Shown: positions 33,831-44,600, counted from the stretch's first letter. The stretch is 64,000 nt of DNA from Bacillus haynesii (GCF_001969855.1 NZ_MRBL01000019.1:48890-112889), one strand, 5' to 3'. Made by a program: numbers and translations. Notes: generated by a model not told the origin, from the letters alone.

Positions 33831-34541
33831 ATGAATGAAAACCAGCTTTATTTGGAGGAAGCGATCCGCTGGAAAATGAAGTTTCTCAGAAAGCCGTCGA
33901 TGGCTGAGCGGATGTCGAAAGGCGTACAGTCGAAAATCAATGCCCGCATTCCCGCCAAAGTTCACAAAGCGATAACAGAAAGCATTAAAAAGATGGTCGA
34001 GGCTACTTTGCTCGGCTCAAATTTGACGACTGTTGACAAGAAAACAGGAACGCTTTCACTAAGGGAAAAAGATGAGCTGGCTCAGAAAACGATCGCCCAG
34101 TATCAAAAGGCGGCTGCAGTTGAAGGGATCGGAACAGGTGCAGGCGGGATTTTTCTCGGACTGGCGGACTTTCCGCTCTTGCTCGGCATCAAAATGAAAT
34201 GCCTGTTTGAATTGGCATCGATTTACGGGTACGATATCAAGGAGAAAGAAGAGCGGATGTTTCTTCTGTATATTTTTCAGCTCGCCTTTTCCGGGGAAGC
34301 GCACCGCAAAGAAATTTTCCGCATGATTGAACATTGGGAAACCGAAAAGCGCGAAATCGATTGGCAAGCTTTTCAGCAGGAATACCGGGACTATCTCGAT
34401 CTTGTAAAGCTGCTTCAGCTTGTGCCGGGCTTCGGCGCGGTCGTAGGCGGAACGGCTAACTATAAGCTGCTTGGGCACCTTGGGGAAACAGCGAGGCACG
34501 TTTTCCATCTGAGATTGATTCATGAGACAGCCGGATATTAA
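33831..34541 (+). CDS. ecsC: EcsC family protein
   Basis: A 236-residue protein of the EcsC family, the same length as in B. subtilis. The glycine-rich region around residues 92-115 (VEGIGTGAGGIFLGLADFPLLL) is hydrophobic and another glycine-rich patch lies near 205 (VPGFGAVVGGTANYKLLGH). No function is established, and in B. subtilis it is dispensable for the secretion phenotype of ecsAB. The ribosome site is AGAGGTGAG. Its end overlaps a terminator stem. Confidence 0.9.
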   Translation: MNENQLYLEEAIRWKMKFLRKPSMAERMSKGVQSKINARIPAKVHKAITESIKKMVEATLLGSNLTTVDKKTGTLSLREKDELAQKTIAQYQKAAAVEGIGTGAGGIFLGLADFPLLLGIKMKCLFELASIYGYDIKEKEERMFLLYIFQLAFSGEAHRKEIFRMIEHWETEKREIDWQAFQQEYRDYLDLVKLLQLVPGFGAVVGGTANYKLLGHLGETARHVFHLRLIHETAGY

Positions 34542-34560
34542 TGATCCGGCTGTTTTTTTG
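34527..34560 (+). terminator. intrinsic terminator of ecsABC
   Basis: ACAGCCGGAT and ATCCGGCTGT with a 7-base loop, then TTTTTTT. The left arm is inside the ecsC coding end. Confidence 0.92.
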
Positions 34561-34572
34561 CTTTTTCGGTTA

Positions 34573-35793
34573 TTACATTGCAGGCGTTTCGCTGATCGCC
34601 TGCTCTTTCTCCTGATAGGAGACCGCGGCATTTGCCAGTACCTTGGCTGCGATCAGCATCGCTTTTTCATCAAGATCGAATTTCGGATGGTGATGGGGAA
34701 ACACCGCGTCCGGATCTTCAGGACGGGCGCCTGTAAAGAAAAATGTACCTTTGACGCGCTCTAGGTAGTAAGCGAAATCTTCCCCGCCCATTTGCATGCC
34801 GCTTTCCTCAACTTTTTCAACGCCTTCCGTCTGTTTGGCGATTTTGGCGAGAAAGGCCGTTTCTTCCGGGTGGTTGCAGACCGGCGGATAGCCCCTTTCG
34901 AAGGAATAGTCACAGTCAGCGCCATGCATGCTGCATATACCTTTTGCAACCTGTTCAATTTCGTTTTCAATCAAGGAGCGGATTTCTTCATTGAAGGAAC
35001 GCGCCGTTCCGATTAAAACCGCTTGATCAGCGATGACATTAAAGGCGTTTTCGGCAACAAATGATCCTGTCGAAACGACAGCCGGCTCAGTCGGATCGAG
35101 CCTGCGGCTGACAATCTGCTGGAGGGAAGTGACGATCTGCGATCCGATCAACACGGCGTCTTTTGTTTTATGGGGCTGTGCGCCATGCCCGCCTTTGCCT
35201 TTAATCGTAATCGTAAAACGATCCGCAGCGGCCATGATCGGTCCTGTTCGGTATTGAACTGTTCCCGTCGGCTCAGTAGCCCACAAATGGGTTCCGAAAA
35301 TCACGTCAACACCGTCAAGACAGCCGTCTTCAATCATCGGCCTGGCTCCGCCCGGCGAATACTCCTCGGCATGCTGATGGATGAAAACGATCTTTCCTTT
35401 TAAACGGTCCGCGTGTTCATTCAAAGTTTTCGCGAGGACGAGCAGGGTGGCCGTGTGCCCGTCGTGTCCGCAGGCATGCATGACTCCCGGCACCGTCGAT
35501 CGGTAAGGTGCGTCTTTTTCATCATGAATGGGAAGCGCGTCAAAATCGGCTCGAAGGGCAATGACGGGGCCGGGCGATCCGCCTTCGATGTGCGCGAGAA
35601 CTCCGCCCCCGCCGACGTTGGTGCGGATAGGAATACCGAGCGCTTCATAGTAAGAGGCGATAAATGCGGCTGTTTTCTTTTCTTGAAAAGAAAGCTCTGG
35701 GTGCTGATGAAAATGGCGCCTCAATTTAACCATTTCATCGTAGTGTGCATCAAGCTGCTCATTGATTTGTTGAACGAATGCGGACGCGCTCAA
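34573..35793 (-). CDS. yhaA: M20-family aminoacylase/amidohydrolase YhaA
   Basis: A 406-residue M20 metallohydrolase of the amidohydrolase/N-acyl-amino-acid deacylase group. Metal-binding blocks are clear: MHACGHDGHTA (about residues 104-114), HQHAEEYSPGGA (about 137) and a later MGGEDFAYYLERV (about 345). It probably removes an acyl group from an amino acid or related amide; the substrate is not readable. It converges on ecsC. The ATG follows AAAGGAGG by seven bases. The C-terminus is about ten residues longer than B. subtilis YhaA as I recall it. Confidence 0.9.
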   Translation of the reverse strand: MSASAFVQQINEQLDAHYDEMVKLRRHFHQHPELSFQEKKTAAFIASYYEALGIPIRTNVGGGGVLAHIEGGSPGPVIALRADFDALPIHDEKDAPYRSTVPGVMHACGHDGHTATLLVLAKTLNEHADRLKGKIVFIHQHAEEYSPGGARPMIEDGCLDGVDVIFGTHLWATEPTGTVQYRTGPIMAAADRFTITIKGKGGHGAQPHKTKDAVLIGSQIVTSLQQIVSRRLDPTEPAVVSTGSFVAENAFNVIADQAVLIGTARSFNEEIRSLIENEIEQVAKGICSMHGADCDYSFERGYPPVCNHPEETAFLAKIAKQTEGVEKVEESGMQMGGEDFAYYLERVKGTFFFTGARPEDPDAVFPHHHPKFDLDEKAMLIAAKVLANAAVSYQEKEQAISETPAM

Positions 35794-35873
35794 AAAAATT
35801 CCTCCTTTTAGAAATAGTAAGTTTTTATAATTTTATGACAATTGGAGCCGCTGTTCAACCTTGCCGTCACATT

Positions 35874-37250
35874 TTATAGAAGAAAAATGGCGGCAATCGT
35901 TGTGACGGTTAATCCGGCAGCTACAGGAATAAAGTTTTTTCTGGCAAGATCGAACGGGTCAACTTTGCAAATCGCTGCAACCGGAATGAGCGCCCATGGC
36001 ACAAGCGTACCTCCGCCGACCCAAATGGCTGAGATTTGGCCGAGCGCGGTCAGAACGGCCGGGTTGCCGTCAACCGCCGCAGCAAACATCGAAGCGGCTG
36101 ATCCGGCGAGAGAAATCCCTGAAAATCCGGAGCCGTCTAGACCGGTCACCGCTCCTGTGACAGTGAGCGCAACCGCGGCGATTTCTGGAGAGAGCGGAAC
36201 GCTGTGGGCAAAAGCCGAGCCGAGGTCCTGCACGATCCGATTAGAGAAACCGGTCATCTCCGCTGTCAATACTTTTTCAAAACCCGCATCGCCCAAGTAA
36301 AAAAAGGCGGCGATCGGAATGACGGGGGCAAACACTTTAAAGCCGAACTGAAATCCGCGAATGAAATAGCCGGTGATTTTCTCAAGACCCCGGTGTTTGT
36401 GGACGATAAAATGAATGAGAATCATGACGAAGACAGCCGTTCCTCCGACAAGCGCCGTCGCTTCGTCTCCTTGCAGTTCCAGTATCAGCATCGCGGCGAT
36501 ATCCCCTAAAAAAATGACCGGAATCATCAGCGCGAGCCATTTTCTGGGGGCAGGGGGAAGAAGCCACTCAGGTTCGCTTTGCTGCTGTTCACTGTTTGCC
36601 GCTGCTCTGTTGCCTTTCTCTTTTCTGAGCATAAAAAAGGCTGCCGCTGTTGTCGAAAAGCCCATGATCAAGACGAGTGGAACGCTTGCAGACATCACTT
36701 CAGCAACGGACAGTCCGGCTGCATCTCCGGTCAATTTAGGCGCTGCCTGGATGATATAATCGCCTGAAAGAGCGAAGCCGTGGCCGAACAAATTCATGGC
36801 GCACGCGACCGCCATCGGGGAGAGGCCGGCTTTCAGCGCAGCAGGCAAGAGGACGGCGCCGATCAGTGCGACAGCCGGGGAGGGCCAAAAAAATGAAGAA
36901 ATGATAAACATTAAAGCTCCGGTGATCCAGTAGGCCAAGACAGGGCCTTTCATCCATTTGGCGATCGGAGTGACCATTGCTTCATTGACGCCGGTCTTTG
37001 TCAGCAGCTCGCTCATCGAAACGGTAAAGCAGATGATGAAAATGGTCGGGAGAAGTTCTCTGGCGGCGTAGATTAAGCTGTTAAACAGGCCCATCACAGA
37101 GGCAATGACAGAATCGGTCGCCGCTAATGAAATGAAAAAAACCCCGGCAAGCGATATAAAGGTGGTATCAAGACGAAGAAGCATAAACGCGAGAATAGCT
37201 GCGATAAAGCCTAAATATAAAAAGTGAACGGACGTTAATTCAATTTCCAT
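35874..37250 (-). CDS. yhfA: membrane permease YhfA
   Basis: A 458-residue protein with about 11-12 membrane helices. It matches YhfA of B. subtilis, a predicted transporter resembling gluconate/citrate-type carriers. The paired motifs NLFGHGFALSGDYIIQAAPK and GLDGSGFSGISLAGSAA look like re-entrant substrate loops. The substrate is unknown. Start ATG 37250 follows GGGGG; the frame continues seven codons upstream across that ribosome site. It lies 80 bases upstream of yhaA's start on the same strand, so yhfA is followed by yhaA. Confidence 0.85.
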   Translation of the reverse strand: MEIELTSVHFLYLGFIAAILAFMLLRLDTTFISLAGVFFISLAATDSVIASVMGLFNSLIYAARELLPTIFIICFTVSMSELLTKTGVNEAMVTPIAKWMKGPVLAYWITGALMFIISSFFWPSPAVALIGAVLLPAALKAGLSPMAVACAMNLFGHGFALSGDYIIQAAPKLTGDAAGLSVAEVMSASVPLVLIMGFSTTAAAFFMLRKEKGNRAAANSEQQQSEPEWLLPPAPRKWLALMIPVIFLGDIAAMLILELQGDEATALVGGTAVFVMILIHFIVHKHRGLEKITGYFIRGFQFGFKVFAPVIPIAAFFYLGDAGFEKVLTAEMTGFSNRIVQDLGSAFAHSVPLSPEIAAVALTVTGAVTGLDGSGFSGISLAGSAASMFAAAVDGNPAVLTALGQISAIWVGGGTLVPWALIPVAAICKVDPFDLARKNFIPVAAGLTVTTIAAIFLL

Positions 37251-37333
37251 TCCCGATCCCCCCGTTAACATAACCTCATACAGCGTATTCCTGGGCTGTC
37301 AGAGTGTGAAGGAAGGGGCTCATTTCCTCGGAA

Positions 37334-37357
37334 ATAAAAAACTGCCTTAAAAGGCAG

Positions 37358-37359
<2 letters not shown>
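37334..37359 (-). terminator. intrinsic terminator of hmoB
   Basis: AACTGCCTT-AA-AAGGCAGTT, followed on the minus strand by TTTTTA. The stem overlaps the stop codon. Confidence 0.87.
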
Positions 37360-37909
<550 letters not shown>

Positions 37910-37936
37910 CTATCTATTACCCGCCATAAATGCTGC

Positions 37937-37967
37937 AACATAATTTGAAGAAAAAATTCCCATACTA
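37937..37967 (+). promoter_or_regulatory. sigma-G-type promoter of pbpF
   Basis: CATACTA (37961-37967) is a perfect sigma-G -10. AACATA lies 18 bases upstream and matches four of six -35 positions. Forespore expression of pbpF is known in B. subtilis. Confidence 0.6.
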
Positions 37968-37993
37968 GCTATAGAAAGGAATGAGGTGACCAT

Positions 37994-40132
37994 ATGAGAA
38001 AGAGATTTTTCATTCCAATCATCATTACAGCGGCGATATTCCTTTTATCGTTAATCGGATATATTACGATTTTGTTTCTGGGGGATTATGTGATTGATGA
38101 AAAGAAACTGATTTTCCATGCTTCTTCTAAAATCGTCGACCAAAATGGAGAAGAAGTCGCCAGCCTCTATACCGAAAACAGAAGACCTGTTTCAATTGCC
38201 GAAGTGCCGGACGGCGTAAAAAATGCCTTTATCGCGGTTGAAGATAAGCGCTTTTATGAGCACCACGGCATCGATTTGAAATCGGTGAGCCGTGCGGTCT
38301 ATAAAGATATATTGGCTGGAGGAAAAGTGGAAGGCGGAAGCACGATCACCCAGCAGCTCGCAAAAAACACTTTTTTGACACACGACAAAACGTTTTTAAG
38401 AAAAACAAAAGAAGTCATTATCGCCATCAATTTGGAGCGGGATTACAGCAAAGACAAGCTTTTGGAAATGTATTTGAACCAGCTTTATTTCGGGCACGGC
38501 GTCTATGGAATCCAGGCGGCGGCAAACTACTTTTTTAACAAAGATGTGAAAGACTTGACGGTCAGTGAGGGAGCGGTGCTGGCTTCCATCCCTAAAGCGC
38601 CGTCAACGTATTCGCCTATTCTCAATCCGGAAAAAAGCCGGGAGCGGCGCAATGTCATTCTTGGCATGATGAACGAGCAGGGATATATCAGCTCAAAGGA
38701 AACCGTCAGGGCCCAAGGCAGCACATTGGGCCTCCATGTGAAAGAAAAATCAAAAAATCCGTGGCTTGACAGCTATATTGATCTTGTCATGAAAGAAGCG
38801 GAAGACAAATATTCGATATCGAGCGAACAGCTTCTCCAAGGTGGATACACGATCAGTGTTCCGCTCGACGTTTCGATTCAAAAAGCGGCCTACACGCTGA
38901 TGAAGCAGGACGGCTATTTTCCCGGAACAGACAACAAAGCTGAAGGGAGCGCTGTTTTTATCGATAACCGGACAGGCGGCGTAGTGGCCGCTCTCGGAGG
39001 ACGGGAATATGCTCCGAAAGGCTACAACAGGGCAACCGCCCCGCGCCAGCCGGGTTCGACGTTTAAACCGCTTGCCGTTTACGGCCCCGCTCTTGAAGAA
39101 AAGCTGTTCAAGCCGTACTCCATGCTCGAGGATAAACAGCTGTCATACGGCGGCTACTCGCCAAAAAACTATGACGGCCAATACGAGGGCAAGGTCTCAA
39201 TGGTGGATGCGCTGACCTACAGCAAAAACGCGCCTGCTGTATGGACGTTAAATGAGATCGGTATCGAAACGGTGAAGCCTTATCTCAGCCGTTTGGGCAT
39301 GAACGTGCCGGATGAGGGCCTGGCATTGGGACTAGGCGGCTTAGAAAAAGGAGTGTCGCCGCTCGAGCTTGCCGGGGCATACCGGACATTTGCAAATACA
39401 GGACAATACACCGAGCCGTTCTTTATTAATAAAATCACGGACGAAAACGGCGATGTCATGTTCCGCCACGAGGATAAATCAGAAAAGGTTTTCAGTAAAC
39501 AAACAGCCTGGAATATGACGAGGATGCTAGAGGAGGTCGTGAAAAGCGGAACGGGAAAAGCCGGTGATTTTTCCGGAGAGATTGCAGGAAAAACGGGTTC
39601 GACCACGTATACCGGAAAAGAGGGCGGAACAAAAGATGCCTGGTTTGCAGGATACACGCCTGCAGTGACGGGAGCTGTCTGGATGGGCTACGATAAAACG
39701 GATGAATCCCATTATTTAAAAGGCGGCAGCGCCTATCCGACAAGGCTGTTTAAAGACATTTTAAAACGCTCCAACCATAAGCCTGAACGGTTTAAGGCGC
39801 CTGAAGGGGTAAAAGATCTGGACAGGCCGATCCGCCTCGAAGACCTGGAAAGTGTTAAAGCAGACTACTCCTTTACGCCGATGGGGCTGATTACGGTGTC
39901 ATTAAAATGGCATGAACAAGAGGATAAAAGGGTTGAATACCGAATATATGAAAGGAAAAACGGAAAAGAAACGCTGATTGATACGGTTAAGGGAAAAGGA
40001 AGCTTTTCAATCCCTTATGCAAACATCTTTTCCAATGCTTCCTATAAAATTGTTCCATACAATCCGCAGACGAAAACAGAGGGGAAAGGAACTGATTATG
40101 TCGAACCGAAAGTGTTTCCTTCGGGTCATTAG
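37994..40132 (+). CDS. pbpF: class A penicillin-binding protein PbpF (PBP 2c)
   Basis: A 712-residue bifunctional cell-wall enzyme. One membrane helix (about residues 8-30) anchors it. The glycosyltransferase domain has EDKRFYEHHG (about residue 82) and GGSTITQQLAKN (about 115). The transpeptidase domain has active-site GSTFK (about 353), SKN (about 410) and KTG (about 531). In B. subtilis PbpF works with PbpG in the forespore to build the germ-cell wall. A sigma-G promoter upstream agrees with that. Confidence 0.94.
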   Translation: MRKRFFIPIIITAAIFLLSLIGYITILFLGDYVIDEKKLIFHASSKIVDQNGEEVASLYTENRRPVSIAEVPDGVKNAFIAVEDKRFYEHHGIDLKSVSRAVYKDILAGGKVEGGSTITQQLAKNTFLTHDKTFLRKTKEVIIAINLERDYSKDKLLEMYLNQLYFGHGVYGIQAAANYFFNKDVKDLTVSEGAVLASIPKAPSTYSPILNPEKSRERRNVILGMMNEQGYISSKETVRAQGSTLGLHVKEKSKNPWLDSYIDLVMKEAEDKYSISSEQLLQGGYTISVPLDVSIQKAAYTLMKQDGYFPGTDNKAEGSAVFIDNRTGGVVAALGGREYAPKGYNRATAPRQPGSTFKPLAVYGPALEEKLFKPYSMLEDKQLSYGGYSPKNYDGQYEGKVSMVDALTYSKNAPAVWTLNEIGIETVKPYLSRLGMNVPDEGLALGLGGLEKGVSPLELAGAYRTFANTGQYTEPFFINKITDENGDVMFRHEDKSEKVFSKQTAWNMTRMLEEVVKSGTGKAGDFSGEIAGKTGSTTYTGKEGGTKDAWFAGYTPAVTGAVWMGYDKTDESHYLKGGSAYPTRLFKDILKRSNHKPERFKAPEGVKDLDRPIRLEDLESVKADYSFTPMGLITVSLKWHEQEDKRVEYRIYERKNGKETLIDTVKGKGSFSIPYANIFSNASYKIVPYNPQTKTEGKGTDYVEPKVFPSGH

Positions 40133-40175
40133 GTACCCGAAATTCATCAATTTCTTGAACAATAAGTCTCATGAG

Positions 40176-40202
40176 TATACCGTTCAATAAAAAAACGGTA
40201 TA
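40176..40202 (+). promoter_or_regulatory. inverted repeat in the hemE leader
   Basis: Perfect 9-bp arms TATACCGTT / AACGGTATA with a 9-base loop, 54 bases before hemE. There is no U-tract. It may be an operator or a hairpin of the heme operon leader. Confidence 0.35.
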
Positions 40203-40256
40203 TTGGAAGGAGTAATTTTGCGAACGTATGGTTGCAGCTGAAAGGTGGATATCATG

Positions 40257-41318
40257 ATGAAAAACGACAAGGCTTTTAATGACACATTCTTAAAAGCGTG
40301 CCGAGGAGAAAAGGCAGCCCATGTACCGGTATGGTACATGAGGCAGGCCGGAAGATCACAGCCTGAGTACAGAGCGCTCAAGGAAAAATACGGACTGTTT
40401 GAAATTACCCATCAGCCCGAATTGTGCGCTTACGTGACAAGGCTGCCCGTCGAACAATACGGTGTCGATGCGGCAATACTTTATAAAGACATAATGACAC
40501 CGCTTCCAGGTATTGGCGTTGACGTCGAAATTAAAAATGGCATCGGTCCTGTCATCGATCAGCCGATCACATCTCTCGTAGATGTTGAAAAACTCGGCGA
40601 ACTCGAGCCGGAGGAGCATATTCCATATGTGCTGGAGACGATCAGGCTCTTGACAGAAGAACAGCTGAACGTTCCGCTGATCGGTTTTACAGGAGCGCCG
40701 TTTACACTGGCCAGCTATATGATTGAAGGCGGCCCGTCCAAAAACTACAATAAAACAAAAGCGTTTATGTACAGCCAGCCTGCTGCATGGGATCTCTTGA
40801 TGAAAAAGCTCGGAAAAATGGCTGCTGTATACGTCAAAGCCCAAATCCGCGCCGGCGCCAAAGCCATCCAGGTGTTCGATTCCTGGGTCGGTGCGCTGAA
40901 TACCGGTGATTACTGCCGCTATATCAAACCGACGATGGACGTTCTTTTCAAAGAGTTGAAAAAAGAAGGCGTACCGCTGATTATGTTCGGGGTCGGCGCA
41001 AGCCACCTCGCGTCTGAATGGCACGATCTTGACCTCGACGTCGTCGGGCTGGACTGGCGGATGAGCGTACAGGAAGCTAGGGAGATGGGGCTGACAAAAA
41101 CGCTTCAGGGAAATTTGGATCCTTCAATCCTGCTTGCTCCGTGGGAAGTCATCGAAGAAAGGACGAAAGCCATTCTCGATCAAGGCATGCAGACGGACCG
41201 GTTTATTTTTAACCTCGGACACGGGATCTTTCCCGAAGTGAGTCCCGACACACTGAAAAAATTGACGGCATTTGTTCATGAGTACTCCGCCTCAAAAAAA
41301 TCGAGCCTGATCACATGA
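40257..41318 (+). CDS. hemE: uroporphyrinogen decarboxylase HemE
   Basis: A 353-residue enzyme that converts uroporphyrinogen III to coproporphyrinogen III. Family blocks include [16 protein letters not shown] near the N-terminus, [15 protein letters not shown], and [13 protein letters not shown] at the C-terminus. Two ATG codons lie in tandem; 40257 is eight bases after AGGTGG and gives the exact length of B. subtilis HemE. It begins the hemE-hemH-hemY run for the last steps of heme synthesis. Confidence 0.96.
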   Translation: MKNDKAFNDTFLKACRGEKAAHVPVWYMRQAGRSQPEYRALKEKYGLFEITHQPELCAYVTRLPVEQYGVDAAILYKDIMTPLPGIGVDVEIKNGIGPVIDQPITSLVDVEKLGELEPEEHIPYVLETIRLLTEEQLNVPLIGFTGAPFTLASYMIEGGPSKNYNKTKAFMYSQPAAWDLLMKKLGKMAAVYVKAQIRAGAKAIQVFDSWVGALNTGDYCRYIKPTMDVLFKELKKEGVPLIMFGVGASHLASEWHDLDLDVVGLDWRMSVQEAREMGLTKTLQGNLDPSILLAPWEVIEERTKAILDQGMQTDRFIFNLGHGIFPEVSPDTLKKLTAFVHEYSASKKSSLIT

Positions 41319-41391
41319 GCATTTCAGTTGGTCTTTTCAATATAAACTGTCAAAATACGTATAGATCATGATCTTTAAAGAGGTGTTCACG

Positions 41392-42330
41392 TTGGCTAAA
41401 AAGAAAATGGGGCTTCTTGTCATGGCGTATGGGACGCCGTACAAGGAGGAAGACATTGAACGTTATTATACACACATCAGAAGAGGCAGAAAGCCTGAGC
41501 CTGACATGCTTCAGGACTTAAAAGACCGCTATAAGGCGATCGGCGGAATTTCTCCGCTTGCAAAGATCACGCAGGAGCAGACGAAGCAGCTGGAAAAACG
41601 CTTAAACGAGCTTCAGGATGATGTGGTATTCAAGTCATATATCGGTCTCAAACATATCGAACCTTTCATTGAGGATGCCGTTCAGAAGATGCACAAAGAC
41701 GGGATTACAGAAGCCGTCAGCATCGTGCTCGCGCCCCATTTCTCCACCTTCAGCGTACAGTCGTACAACAAGCGGGCGAAAGATGAGGCTGAAAAGCTCG
41801 GCGGATTGTCGATCACATCGATCAACAGCTGGTATGATGAGCCGAAATTCATCGCATATTGGGCGGATCAGGTGAGAAAAACATATGACGAAATGCCTTC
41901 GGAAGAAAGGGAAAACGCCGTCTTGATTGTATCGGCGCACAGCCTTCCCGAAAAGATCGTCGAAATGGGTGATCCATATCCTGAACAGCTTCAAGAATCA
42001 GCGAAGCTGATTGCCGAAGCGGCGGGTGTAAAAGATTACGCCGTCGGCTGGCAAAGCGAAGGAAACACCCCTGATCCGTGGCTTGGACCGGATGTTCAGG
42101 ATTTGACGCGCGACTTGTCAGAGCAAAAAGGGTACAGCGCTTTTGTTTATGTTCCCGTCGGCTTCGTAGCCGACCATTTGGAAGTCCTTTATGACAATGA
42201 CTATGAATGCAAAGTCGTCACTGACGATATCGGAGCAAGCTATTACAGACCTGAAATGCCTAACGCTAAACATGAGTTTATCGATGCTTTAGCGGATGTT
42301 GTATTAAAACAATTGGAGAAAGAACAGTAA
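41392..42330 (+). CDS. hemH: HemH, iron/cobalt chelatase of the coproporphyrin pathway
   Basis: A 312-residue ferrochelatase-family enzyme; in Firmicutes it inserts iron into coproporphyrin III. Metal-site motifs SAHSLPEKI (His about 185) and [12 protein letters not shown] (Glu about 266) are present. TTG 41392, six bases after AAAGAGGTG, fits the B. subtilis N-terminus; the frame opens at ATG 41368, which has no ribosome site. It lies 73 bases after hemE and 15 before hemY. Confidence 0.95.
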   Translation: MAKKKMGLLVMAYGTPYKEEDIERYYTHIRRGRKPEPDMLQDLKDRYKAIGGISPLAKITQEQTKQLEKRLNELQDDVVFKSYIGLKHIEPFIEDAVQKMHKDGITEAVSIVLAPHFSTFSVQSYNKRAKDEAEKLGGLSITSINSWYDEPKFIAYWADQVRKTYDEMPSEERENAVLIVSAHSLPEKIVEMGDPYPEQLQESAKLIAEAAGVKDYAVGWQSEGNTPDPWLGPDVQDLTRDLSEQKGYSAFVYVPVGFVADHLEVLYDNDYECKVVTDDIGASYYRPEMPNAKHEFIDALADVVLKQLEKEQ

Positions 42331-42345
42331 AGAAGGCGATTGTAA

Positions 42346-43758
42346 ATGAGTGGAGAACGCAGGCAGATTGTCATCATCGGCGGCGGTATTACCGGATTGG
42401 CCGCCGCCTTCTACTTGGAGAAGGAAATCAAAAAAAACGATCTCCCGGCCGAAGTCACGCTTGTTGAAGCAAGTCCGAGACTGGGCGGAAAGATACAGAC
42501 GGTACACAAAGACGGCTATGTGATTGAACGGGGGCCGGATTCATTTTTGGAACGGAAACAAAGCGCACCTCAGCTTGTGAAGGATCTCGGGCTGGAGCAT
42601 TTGCTCGTGAACAATGCGACAGGCCAGTCTTATGTGCTTGTCAGCGAAACGCTCTATCCGATTCCGGAAGGAGCTGTGATGGGGGTGCCGACAAAAATCG
42701 GTCCTTTTCTGACAACCGGCTTGTTTTCCTTGCCGGGGAAGTTGAGAGCCGGCATGGATTTGGTGCTTCCAGCGAGCAAGCCGCAGGAAGACCAATCGCT
42801 CGGAGAATTTTTCAGAAGGCGCGTCGGCGGTGAAGTGGTGGAGAACTTGATCGAACCGCTTTTGTCAGGCATTTATGCCGGGGACATCGACCGTCTCAGT
42901 CTGATGTCGACTTTCCCGCAGTTCTATCAGACAGAGCAGAAGTACAGAAGCTTGATCATCGGGATGAAAAAATCGCGCGGCGCCCAGAGCGCTGGAAAGC
43001 CTGCAAACAAAAAGAAAGGCCAGTTCCAGACGGTGAAAACCGGCCTGCAGACAATTGTTGAAGAATTGGAAAAGCAGCTCGGCATCACAAAGGTTTATAA
43101 AGGCACAAAGGTCGTCAGCATCGAGCGTGCGGGCTCCGCTTACAGCATGAAGCTTGACAACGGCAAGGTGCTTCACGCCGATTCAGCCGTGGTCACCGCT
43201 CCTCATAAAGCCGCTGCCGCGATGTTTCAAGAAGAGGATTGGCTGAAGGGTTTAGAGGATATGGTGTCAACATCTGTCGCCAATGTGGCCCTCGGATTTC
43301 CGGAAGAAGCCGTCCAAATGGAGCATCAAGGCACAGGCTTTGTCATTTCAAGAAACAGTGACTTTTCCATTACGGCGTGTACTTGGACAAACAAAAAATG
43401 GCCGAGCACAACGCCTGAAGGAAAAGTCCTGTTAAGGGCGTACGTAGGGAAAGCCGGCGATGAGTCCGTTGTCGAACAGTCGGATAACGAAATGGTGAAA
43501 ATCGTCCTCGACGATTTAAAACGGATTATGAAGATCGACGGCGAGCCGGAAATGACCTGCATCACAAGGTGGCATGAAGCGATGCCGCAATACCATGTCG
43601 GCCACAAGAAAAGAATTAAAGAGATCAGGGAAGGTTTAGAAGCATCATATCCGGGCATTTTCATGACGGGGGCCTCTTTTGAAGGGGTCGGCATCCCGGA
43701 TTGCATCGACCAAGGCAAGCAGGCCGTAGCCGATGTACTCTCGCACCTTTTCGAATAA
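42346..43758 (+). CDS. hemY: HemY, coproporphyrinogen III oxidase
   Basis: A 470-residue FAD enzyme that oxidises coproporphyrinogen III (and protoporphyrinogen IX) using oxygen. The N-terminal dinucleotide loop IGGGITGLAAAFYLEKE lies at about residues 10-26, and the C-terminal FAD block reads GASFEGVGIPDCIDQGKQAV. Length equals B. subtilis HemY (also called HemG or CgoX). It is last in the heme run and is followed by a terminator. Confidence 0.95.
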   Translation: MSGERRQIVIIGGGITGLAAAFYLEKEIKKNDLPAEVTLVEASPRLGGKIQTVHKDGYVIERGPDSFLERKQSAPQLVKDLGLEHLLVNNATGQSYVLVSETLYPIPEGAVMGVPTKIGPFLTTGLFSLPGKLRAGMDLVLPASKPQEDQSLGEFFRRRVGGEVVENLIEPLLSGIYAGDIDRLSLMSTFPQFYQTEQKYRSLIIGMKKSRGAQSAGKPANKKKGQFQTVKTGLQTIVEELEKQLGITKVYKGTKVVSIERAGSAYSMKLDNGKVLHADSAVVTAPHKAAAAMFQEEDWLKGLEDMVSTSVANVALGFPEEAVQMEHQGTGFVISRNSDFSITACTWTNKKWPSTTPEGKVLLRAYVGKAGDESVVEQSDNEMVKIVLDDLKRIMKIDGEPEMTCITRWHEAMPQYHVGHKKRIKEIREGLEASYPGIFMTGASFEGVGIPDCIDQGKQAVADVLSHLFE

Positions 43759-43770
43759 AGAAGAGCAAAT

Positions 43771-43805
43771 AAAGCTGTCCGAATCCATTCGGCGGCTTTT
43801 TTATT
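43771..43805 (+). terminator. intrinsic terminator of hemEHY
   Basis: AAAGCTGTCCGAA pairs imperfectly with TTCGGCGGCTTT, then TTTATTTT. Confidence 0.85.
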
Positions 43806-43911
43806 TTCACTCTTTTTATAGCTTTCATCATTTTAAAGTTTGTTTATGGAAAAGATAACATTTAAATCATTGCATTTTATTTTCAAGTGTGTTAAATTAC
43901 TTTTTGTACTT

Positions 43912-43938
43912 ACTGACCAAAATGTTCAAATAGTCAAT
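43912..43938. promoter_or_regulatory. candidate TetR-type operator upstream of yhgD
   Basis: Imperfect 8-bp arms ACTGACCA and TAGTCAAT (six of eight complementary) centred 11 bases apart, just before the yhgD ribosome site. A TetR regulator often binds its own promoter at such a site. Confidence 0.3.
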
Positions 43939-43954
43939 TTCGGGGTGAGAAACC

Positions 43955-44527
43955 GTGAGCAAAGATCGAAAAGCACTGATTTTAGAAGCGGCGAAAAAAT
44001 CGTTTACACAATTCGGCTACAAAGCGACGACGATGGATCTGGTGGCGAAGCTTGCCAATGTCGGCAAGGGTACGATTTATACTTTTTTCAAGAATAAAGA
44101 GGAACTGTTCGATGATATTTTTTCTTCGCTTCTGATTGAAATGAAGCAAACGGCTGATCAAGCGATTGATCCTGATCTGCCTTTTCACGAAAATGCCCAT
44201 CGCGCGATGATGGCGATATTGGAGTACAGAAAGAAGCACCAGCTGACCATCAAAATCTTTCAGGAAGGTGCGGAGCTCGGCACACCGGCGGCCCGCGAAG
44301 TCATTGAAAAGCTGGAACGCATGGTCGTCAGCTATATTAAGAGAAAAATTAAAGAAGCGATTAAAAATGACGATATTAGACGGTGTGACCCAGAGCTGAA
44401 CGCGTTTGTCATCTTCAAGCTTTACATCGCGCTCATCTTTGACTGGGAAAAAAACCATGAACCGTTGAAAGATGAAGAGTTGGCAGAGATGCTGAAAATG
44501 TATATTTTAAAAGGATTATCTCGTTAG
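43955..44527 (+). CDS. yhgD: TetR-family regulator YhgD
   Basis: A 190-residue TetR regulator. The DNA-binding helices lie at about residues 8-52 (FTQFGYKATTMDLVAKLANVGKGTIYTFF). The C-terminal helical domain binds an unknown ligand. It is transcribed in the same direction as yhgE, 73 bases upstream, and probably controls it together with its own gene. An inverted repeat lies just before its start. Order hemY-yhgD-yhgE is as in B. subtilis. Confidence 0.92.
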   Translation: MSKDRKALILEAAKKSFTQFGYKATTMDLVAKLANVGKGTIYTFFKNKEELFDDIFSSLLIEMKQTADQAIDPDLPFHENAHRAMMAILEYRKKHQLTIKIFQEGAELGTPAAREVIEKLERMVVSYIKRKIKEAIKNDDIRRCDPELNAFVIFKLYIALIFDWEKNHEPLKDEELAEMLKMYILKGLSR

Positions 44528-44600
44528 ATTATCCTTTCTTTGTTTAAAGGGGTGCTTAGCCGCATAGAAAGAGCGGCTACTAACTAGGAGGCGTATCAAC

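Noticed and set aside
40356..41024. 222-codon minus-strand frame opposite hemE
   Set aside because: Shadow of a well-conserved gene; no ribosome site.
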